DNA from: Cyclobacteriaceae bacterium
GTDB lineage: Bacteria > Bacteroidota > Bacteroidia > Cytophagales > Cyclobacteriaceae
DNA length: 64,000 bases
Direction of reading: 5' to 3'
Assembly: GCA_027533395.1 (NCBI GenBank)
Contig: JAPZUF010000009.1
Span: 1 to 64,000 of the forward strand
Positions 8,891 through 17,200 of the stretch are shown here, in pieces. The translations under genes and the position numbers were made by a program. How positions within the stretch are numbered: the stretch's first letter is position 1; every line of letters starts with the position of its first letter. The notes under the pieces were generated by a model. It worked only from the letters and a program-made list of their open reading frames with translations. It was not told where the DNA came from and made no database searches.

Positions 8891-8955
8891 ATTATCGAAT
8901 AACATTTTTCTGAAAACGTTTACGCTCTATCTTTAAACCGGAAATTTTCAAAAAC

Positions 8956-10242
8956 ATGGCTAAAACAGCACAATTAACTTTCAACGGTCAAACCTATGAA
9001 TTACCCATCATAGAAGGCTCAGAAAATGAAACCGCGATTGACATCAGCGAATTGCTGGAAAAAACCGGACTCGTAACGCTCGACATTGGTTATAAAAATA
9101 CAGGTGCAACCAAAAGTGCTATCACTTTTTTAGATGGCGATCACGGTATTTTGAGATACCGCGGTTACGGGATTGAAGACCTAGCAGAAAAATCTACTTT
9201 TTTAGAAGTAGCTTATTTGTTGATTTTTGGTGAATTGCCAACCACCGAACAATTAAAGAAATTTACGCGCGACATTACAACTCATACATTGGTTCACGAA
9301 GACATCAAAAAAATTCTTGATGGTTTTCCTTCTACCTCCCACCCTATGGGTGTTTTGGCTTCTTTGTTCTGCGCACAAACAGCATTCTATCCAGAATCAT
9401 TAGATCCCAACCGTTCAGCAGAAGGTGTTTATTTAAGCATCGTGCGTTCATTGGCTAAGATGCCAACTTTTGCGGCTTGGTCTTATAAAAATGCAGTTGG
9501 ACATCCTGTAAATTATCCAGATAATTCTTTGGATTATTGTTCACGCTTTTTGAAAATGATGTTTGCTTTACCGGCTGAACATTATGAAGTAGATCCGGTA
9601 GTGGCTAACGCATTAGATAAATTATTAATTCTTCATGCTGACCATGAACAAAATTGTTCTACCTCTACTGTAAGAATTGTTGGGTCCTCTAAAGCAAGTA
9701 TCTATTCTTCTATCTCTGCGGGCATTAATGCATTGTGGGGACCTTTACATGGTGGCGCTAATCAAGAAGTGATTGTAATGTTAGAGGCGATTCGCCAAGA
9801 TGGAGGAAACATCGAGAAATGGATTAACAAAGCAAAAGATAAAAATGATCCTTTCCGTTTAATGGGATTTGGACACCGCGTTTACAAAAACTTCGATCCC
9901 CGCGCAAAAATAATTAAGAAAGCAGCAGACGATGTTTTGAATAAATTAGGTATCAATGATCCGGTTTTAGACATTGCCATGAAGTTAGAGGAAGTTGCAC
10001 TGCGCGATCCTTACTTCATAGAAAGAAAACTATATCCGAACGTTGATTTCTATTCTGGTATCATCTATCGTGCTTTAGGTATTCCTGTAGATATGTTTAC
10101 AGTAATGTTTGCAATGGGTCGTTTACCAGGTTGGATTGCACAATGGAAAGAATTGCGCGAGAACAAAGAACCAATTGGACGCCCAAGACAGGTTTACGTA
10201 GGTACAAAATCAAGGCCTTACGTAGAAATTGCGAAGCGATAA
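8956..10242 (+). CDS. gltA: Citrate synthase
   Basis: GltA condenses oxaloacetate and acetyl-CoA to citrate, the entry to the TCA cycle. The 428-residue length fits the hexameric type II enzymes of Gram-negative bacteria. Active-site elements are visible: HADHEQNCSTSTVR (oxaloacetate-binding His), GPLHGGANQ and GFGHRVYKN (catalytic and binding histidines) and YPNVDFYSG (catalytic Asp). The N-terminus has the small beta domain of this type. A TATCTTTA box about 35 bp upstream is a plausible promoter. A terminator follows within 25 bp of the stop, directly against the next start codon. Confidence 0.97.
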   Translation: MAKTAQLTFNGQTYELPIIEGSENETAIDISELLEKTGLVTLDIGYKNTGATKSAITFLDGDHGILRYRGYGIEDLAEKSTFLEVAYLLIFGELPTTEQLKKFTRDITTHTLVHEDIKKILDGFPSTSHPMGVLASLFCAQTAFYPESLDPNRSAEGVYLSIVRSLAKMPTFAAWSYKNAVGHPVNYPDNSLDYCSRFLKMMFALPAEHYEVDPVVANALDKLLILHADHEQNCSTSTVRIVGSSKASIYSSISAGINALWGPLHGGANQEVIVMLEAIRQDGGNIEKWINKAKDKNDPFRLMGFGHRVYKNFDPRAKIIKKAADDVLNKLGINDPVLDIAMKLEEVALRDPYFIERKLYPNVDFYSGIIYRALGIPVDMFTVMFAMGRLPGWIAQWKELRENKEPIGRPRQVYVGTKSRPYVEIAKR

Positions 10243-10263
10243 TTAAAAATAGATTTATAACTT

Positions 10264-10288
10264 AAGGGCTGGAAACAGCCCTTTTTTT
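10264..10288 (+). terminator. Intrinsic terminator after gltA, abutting the next start codon
   Basis: An 8-bp GC-rich stem (10264-10271 with 10276-10283), a GAAA tetraloop and seven T residues (10282-10288) form a textbook terminator. The ATG of the next gene begins at 10289, with no spacer. Confidence 0.92.
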
Positions 10289-10552
10289 ATGACACTACAA
10301 GAACAATTTGATGCTGCCGTTGCACAATCTAAAGAACTTACCAAAAGACCAAGTAACGAAGAACTTCTAAAAATTTATGCTTTGTTTAAACAAGCAACTG
10401 AAGGCGATGTAGGTGGTGAAAGACCCGGAGGTTTTGATTTTAAAGCCATTGCTAAATTTGATGCTTGGGCAGAACTAAAAGGAAAAACAAATGAACAAGC
10501 TAAGCAAGAGTACATTGATTTCATGACTACCCTTGTTCATCAATATAAATAA
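10289..10552 (+). CDS. Acyl-CoA-binding protein
   Basis: The 87-residue protein is a full-length single-domain ACBP. The family pattern is clear: LQEQFDAAVAQSKEL at the start, IYALFKQATEGDV, RPGGFDFKAIAKFDAW, and a C-terminal helix with YIDFMTTLVHQY. The Tyr, Lys and Trp positions that contact the CoA moiety appear to be kept. ACBPs hold long-chain acyl-CoA esters in the cytoplasm. The ATG directly follows the T run of the gltA terminator, so no ribosome-binding site is possible apart from the terminator hairpin itself. Expression therefore needs read-through or a promoter inside gltA. rsmE starts 6 bp after its stop. Confidence 0.93.
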   Translation: MTLQEQFDAAVAQSKELTKRPSNEELLKIYALFKQATEGDVGGERPGGFDFKAIAKFDAWAELKGKTNEQAKQEYIDFMTTLVHQYK

Positions 10553-10558
10553 GTCACT

Positions 10559-11248
10559 TTGCTTTTCTTTCATCCATTCGATCAGGAAAATACTTTTACA
10601 ATGTCGGAAGAAGAATCCAGACATTGTGTAAAAGCATTGCGTTATCAGAAAGGAGATCTTATTGATATAACTAATGGAAGAGGCGAATCAGCAGTAGCTG
10701 TTATTACTAACGATAACATAAAAGCTTGTGAGGTAAAGATTGTAGAAAGAAAAAAAGTAGAGCAAAAAAGATTTCTGCATTTAGCTATAGCACCCACAAA
10801 AAATGCTGATAGAATAGAGTGGTTAGTTGAAAAAGCAACTGAATTAGGTGTTGAGAAAATTTCCCTCATACAGACAGAAAGAACAGAAAGAAATTTTCTA
10901 AAGAAAGAGAGATTACAAAAAATCACTATTAGCGCCATTAAACAATCACATCAATTTCTTCTTCCAGAAATTGCTACGGAAGTTAAGTTTGAAGATGTTA
11001 TCAATAATCAATCAGAAATAAATTTGATTGCTTTTGTTGACCCAAACAACCCTGTTCAATTCAAAGAGAAACTAATATCCAACAAAAAAATTTTAATCTT
11101 AATCGGGCCAGAAGGAGATTTTACTCTGGAAGAAGTAGCATTCGCTGAGCAACATCATTTCACCAAAATATCTTTAGGAAACAACATACTTAGAACAGAA
11201 ACAGCAGGCTTGTTGGCCTGCTGCGCTGTTTATTCAATAAATGTTTAA
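10559..11248 (+). CDS. rsmE: 16S rRNA m3U1498 methyltransferase
   Basis: RsmE methylates N3 of U1498 in 16S rRNA using SAM. The 229-residue protein begins with LFFHP, typical of the N-terminal PUA-like domain, and ends with the SPOUT knot signature: LIGPEGDF near residue 180 and LGNNILRTETAG near 205. The only start that keeps the conserved LFFHP is a TTG at 10559, because the ACBP stop codon is in the same frame 9 bp upstream. It therefore probably uses a TTG start and is translated with the ACBP gene. It converges with the giant gene, with 2 bp between stop codons and no separate terminator. Confidence 0.93.
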   Translation: MLFFHPFDQENTFTMSEEESRHCVKALRYQKGDLIDITNGRGESAVAVITNDNIKACEVKIVERKKVEQKRFLHLAIAPTKNADRIEWLVEKATELGVEKISLIQTERTERNFLKKERLQKITISAIKQSHQFLLPEIATEVKFEDVINNQSEINLIAFVDPNNPVQFKEKLISNKKILILIGPEGDFTLEEVAFAEQHHFTKISLGNNILRTETAGLLACCAVYSINV

Positions 11249-11250
11249 TA

Positions 11251-14200
11251 CTAGTTTACGATAATCTTCTTCACAATCTTTCTTTGGCCTTGTTGCATTT
11301 CTACTAAATACATACCAGGATTTTTATTATCGATGTTAAATTCAACCGTGCCAGAGTTTCCATTTACCAAAGCCTGCTCCATTACTTTACCCGTTAAATC
11401 ACGCAATAAAACAACGGCATCAGCATCATTACTCTTAAGGTAATCTGTTTTTAATTTTTGGTTTCTATTAACCGGATTAGGATATGGATTGATGTTAAAT
11501 ACGAAAGCATTTTCATCTACTACAATTCTAATTACGTCACTATATTCAAATTGACCGTTGAAATCAACTTGTCTCAATCTATAGTAATTGTTACCCATTA
11601 AAGGCTTATTATCACGGTAACTATAATTCGTTAAGTCAGTTGTTGTTCCAACACCTTTAACAATTCCAATTACTTCAAAAGTTTCCCCATCTACTGAACG
11701 TTGTAACTCAAAGAAATCATTGTCAATCTCTGTTGCTGTTCTCCATTCGATAATGTTGATTCCATTATCAAAGACTCCACTGAAACTTAGCAACTCAACC
11801 GGTAATGGATTAGCTACTTCTGTTGAACCCAACGTGACAATGTTTTCTGAGAAAGAAAGCGTAGAGACAGATTGGAAAGTACCAGCACTTTGTGTGTGAC
11901 CCACAGAGAAATTTTGTCCACCACTGTTCGTCCAGTTGGTACCATTCCAAGTCATTACTTTCATTGATTCACGTTGCGATTGAATAGCTGATACATCACT
12001 TGCTGTTCCCCAACTTAAACCTACTCTAGCGGTTCTTCCATTAGAAGTACCTGAGCCATCTGAAACACGCCAATGTTCGCCAGTTGCAATTCTCAATATC
12101 AAAGGATCTGCGGAAGTAAAATTATTGACTGGATTATTTCGTGGTGCTGGAGCATTGGCAACCGCACCAGTTGCAGCACCGGGTATATATTCCATATCCC
12201 AGGTTCGTGTTCCACCTGTTGTGTTAAACAAGGCTCCCGGTCTCCATCTGTTTGTAGCCGCTGCTGTTCTACCAATAGGGAAGTTGAAAGTTCCATTGTT
12301 AATTACTTTAGACAACTTACCATTAACAAATGAATTTAAACTTCCTAACGTTGGAGTAGCGATAGCTGTTAAACCTAACAATAAAGTGTTAGTACCTGGC
12401 GTAATTAAACCATTGGTTAGACCTAACTCAGCATTTATGGTAACGTTACCTGCAAGAATTAAACCGGTGGCATTGTTAATCTCTAATCTATTAAATGCAC
12501 GAAAAGAGAACAACGCGTTTGTAAAATTACCTGTTAAAGTTTGTTGAGAAGTGCCGTCAAAGAGAACAACTTGGCCTGTAGCACTTGCAGTTCCTGTTGT
12601 AAATGTTGCAGCATCTGCCACTGTCATGTTCCCTGCTACTTCTAACAAGTTACCAACTCCAGTACCTGTATTAAATGTACCACCTGTAACATTTATATTT
12701 CTACCAACTGCTTTAGTGCCACCAGTACCGCCATTGAAGGTGCCTGCAGATTGAATTAAATCTCTTGTAATATTCAAATTACCGGTTAGGGTATTCAATG
12801 CACCTGCATTATTAATGATCACATCATTTTGAACATTAATGGTTCTGCTGTTAATGATTGATAACGACCCTGAAGTCATGTTTACAGTTAAGTCGTTACA
12901 AATGGTAACATCATTGTTTGCAAAAGTCTTAGCACCTGAACCTAAAATAGTTAGATTTCTTAGGCTTGGTATTCCACCTAAAATTTCATAAGAACCACTG
13001 CCGCCAAAAATTAGCCCACCACCTGAGCAAGAGAAGAAATCGTCATAAACCGCTGCAGGTAAAACAAGACTAGTTGTATTGGATTCTACTCTTAAGTCTC
13101 CCGTTCCTGTTAAAGTTCCTAAGCGATGACCTATTGAACCTGTTGGAATCGTTAAGGTAGCACCCGCACTGATAGTTGTTTCATATAATGAAACGTTATT
13201 AATATTGAAAGTAACATTGTGTCCTGGTTCAATAATCACTTGTGCTCCGGTAGGAGCTCCACCTCCGGGAACTGCAGGTGTATAAATTGCTGCATTAACA
13301 TTGCCTGAACCTGTTGTTCTGTAAGTCGGAACATTATCAGGAATGGCTAAATCCACACCGGCAAAATATTCTCCAGAAATACCAGCATCAGTTACTGAGC
13401 TGAAATCAAAGGTGATTGTATTAGATGCCTCATCTAAATCTGCAGTGGTAAACTTGTTAATACTATTAGATGCATTATTATCAGATAAAATTCTGGCAGG
13501 AATATAGTCTGCTTCCGTTCTAGGTGCTGTAACAGCTACTGCTGACTGGTCGTATTGCAAAGTCATAGTAGAACGGAAATTCGTATTTGTTATGTTATCA
13601 GCATTAATGATCCAATGATATTGCAAAGAGTTTTGATGATCATCAAAATCCTCAGGGCCAGCGCCTAAAGGTAACTCATCATCTTGTACAATGGATGGAT
13701 GTCTTTCATTGGCAGGTCTTACAGTTATTACTGCCGCATTCGATCCTGTTGTATTGGGAGTAACAAAATTAAATGTAACTGGAGTGTATGCTAATTGTCC
13801 AACAGGAAAAACAAAAATAGCTGCATTAAAATTGGTAGGGAAAATTTTGCGAACACCAAAGTCAGTAAATGAACTATTGGTTTGAATCATGTTCGTTACC
13901 GAGAATGGGTTTACAGCCGTTATCAACGCAGAAGAGTTAAGAGTTAGTAAGCTACTTCCAATATCCCATACTCCTCTTTGCATTCTTAATCCGTTATTGA
14001 TTGTAAAATTAAAGCCGTTTCCATCAGGTATCACTACACCATTAGTGTTGTTTATGGTTACAATACCTAATGTGGTTGTTCCTGCAATATTCCTTGTTAA
14101 TTGTTGTTGTGTTGATCCTGCAAATATTAAACCGTTACCACTTGTAGATGTGAAATTTGATGAAAGAGCTGCATTACCTATGAGGGTAATATCGAATCCA

Positions 14201-17200
14201 GTGTGAGCAACTGTTCCGGCAGTAACAGTAAGATCTTTGTTGATTGTAATATTCTTAGAGACAGTCAAAGTTCCTGCTCCTGACTTAGAAAAGCTAAAGA
14301 AATTAAACAAAGGTGTTGCTCCAGAAACTACTGCCGCAGCAGTATTGGTAAAAAATGTAGTATTTCCGTTTGGAATGTAAGAGCCATCTACCGTCATGTT
14401 TCCACGGATGGTTAGGTTTAAACCATTTGCATCAAACGTATTGCTAGTATTAACTGTTAAGGAACCATTTAAAGTTAACGGTAAGCTATATAATCTAACT
14501 ACAGGGCTATTTACTCCATTAACCACCAAATTATTTAAAGTTGCAGATGCACGAAGACCTATATTTAGCGCATTAACTCCACTTGGTGTTGCCGCACTAC
14601 CAATATTAATTGTTGAAGCAGCAGTAACAGTTGAAGTCGTTGGTTCTAGCCAAATACTTGGTATGGTCGTACTGTTAATACCTCGCACTACTGTAAATGT
14701 TCCTCCCGAATGATTGAATAGACTTCCTGAGTTCAGTACTTCAAATACACCGCGGGAAGTTGTAGTAGCAGATTCGTTACCAACTGTAAATATACCACCG
14801 GACTGTGTAAACCTTAATACACCAGTATCGCTGGTTAACTGCCTGCGTACTTGACCGGCAACAGTTAAAGTACCAGAAGTTATTTCAATGGATGCATTTC
14901 CAGAGTTAGTGTACTCAATATAATTTGTATCTGTGGTTGTGCCACCATTAACACTTAATGTTCCACCGCTTACTCTTATTAAACCATCTAATACAATGTT
15001 TGCATTTGTAGATGTTGTAGATGTAGCAGCAGTACCCTGCCTAACTTCTAAACCCGATGTACCTGGAATATAAAAATCAGCACCTCCAGATGTAAGAGTA
15101 AAATTTAGTGCCGCATCATCCATGATTAACAGACCGTTCTGCAAAGTGAGTGGTTTGGTTGCTGCATCAAAAGGGCCATTTAGGGTAACGTTATCAGTGA
15201 GTGTAAAGGTGGTAGCAATTGAGTTTCCTTTGTTCATCACAATTCTAAATAAATCTGGTGTATTACCAGAAGCATTAGTGAAGCTTCCATTTGTTGATGA
15301 AATTAGTTCAAGGGAAACCTGATTATCGGTTGCTCCGGCTCCACTGTACAAATCAATAAGACCAGTATTAAGGGTGATGTTGCCTGATACTCTTAAAGTA
15401 TGCAATCTTGTGGAGGGCGTTGTATTTAAAACCTCAACTCTATTATTAGCACTGTTGTTACTAGTTAGATCTCTACCAACGTTAACAATATAGTTTCCAC
15501 CTTCTCCAAATTGGAAGCGTCCTCCCCCACCTCCTCCTGCGCCTGGCAGCATATCGCGAACGATTGTAACAGTATTACCTGCTCTAAATGTCCCGCCCCA
15601 ATCCATCCACAAATCTCTGTTGATGGTAACAGGGTTAGGATTTGTCATGACTCTCAAGCCATTGTTATTGCTTCCATCGTTTCCTTCAATACGAAGGTTG
15701 GGATATTCTGTAAATGATGTATATAAATTATAGGTTGCGTTGTTTTCTACTTTGTAGATAAACACACTAGCATCTTGTCTGGCAAAATTTCCAATATCAG
15801 TAGTAGTAAGATTTGGTAAACTACCGTTAGCTTCAACCATTATAGTTCCTGTGCCCGAAACTACACCTAAAGAAACTGTTCTTCCATTTTGAACTGTTAT
15901 ACGTGGCGACCAACCTCCGCCAGTATTATCGAAAATTACTGCAGCTACTTCCACATCTACATCCATAATTATCCACGCATTACCATTAGCTTCTCCAAAA
16001 TTTCTAACGATAGCAATGTCACCAGGACCAGGAGATTGATTAGTTGCTGAACCCGTATGACTTATTAAAGACCATTTGTTGTTATCTTCCCAACCTAGTT
16101 GGCCAGTGTTAAGGTTGTAATAAGTTTCGGGAGTTCCGGTGAACATGCCATTAGAACCACCTGTATAAGCAGCATTTTCTAAAGTAAAACCTGCACCTGG
16201 AAAACCTCCTCCAGTTGTAGTTCCATTAAAAGTTAAAACATTGGTTGTTGTGTTGATATCGGTGCCATCCTCACTTGACCTAGTAAATGGAGTACCTGTT
16301 AACACTTTTCCTGGAACATAAGAGGCTTCGGAGCCATCTGCGTCTGTTTGATCATAGGTAAATTGGTAACTGATTCGAGGAAGTGTAGTAAAGTTTGAAT
16401 GGTTGGCTCTCCAGTTGTAACTTAAACTGTTGGTTGCAGGCAAATTAGCGAGTTGAAGCAAACGGTCTTCTATGCTGATACGAATTAGTCCATCATCTGC
16501 AAAACTTTGTGTAGTAGCAGTAACAGGCGAATAACGAAATGAAGAATTTGCATTCGTTCCTATTGGGTAAACAATTGTTTCATTGGCATTAAAGTACATT
16601 TCAAGTCCACCATCTCCAGCATTTCCAGCCATTTGAATCATCTTTGTTGTGCTATAACCTGTGCCGGAAATAGCTGCACTTGCTCCATTAAAGGTTAGTC
16701 TTCTTGTGTTGATATTAAAAATACCATCTGTTAAAGTTAATGTTCCAGTGATGGTTAAATTTCCTGAAGCCAAAGATACAGTTCTGTTAGCTGTTGTTTT
16801 ATTGATCTCCATGCTTACGATGGTGGCTCCCAAAGTAGAGATGGTTTGATCAACGGTTGCACCAAAAACTAAACGGCCTGCACTCGTAGTTCTACCAACG
16901 GTTACTCCACTGGATAAACTTACGTTTTCATTTATTGCTAATCTAAACGCTCCATAGTCGAATAAACCTCTTGTAACAGTAAAAGTGCCATTTACTTGTA
17001 TGGCAGCGTTAGGCGCTGCTCGACCAGCTGCAATAACTACCTCATCGGATGATGAATTTTTGTTAATAACTAAGTTATTAAAGGTTTGAGTTGTAGTTGT
17101 ATTTCCTAAAGTAATAGAGGCAACTCCGATTCCATTAAAAGTTGTTGTATTTGAACCGTGAGTATATATACCACCGTTAGCTATTTCAAAACTTCCACCG

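Noticed and set aside
9541-9700. A cysteine-containing HADHEQNC segment that could suggest a metal protein.
   Set aside because: It is the normal oxaloacetate-binding region of citrate synthase.
12125-12547. A 140-codon plus-strand ORF opposite the giant gene, and several like it (12551-12754, 13889-14206, 14396-14713, 18254-18496).
   Set aside because: They lie antisense to the single long minus-strand frame with its clear signal peptide and sorting domain, are Val/Pro/Leu-rich shadow translations, and have no motifs or promoters.
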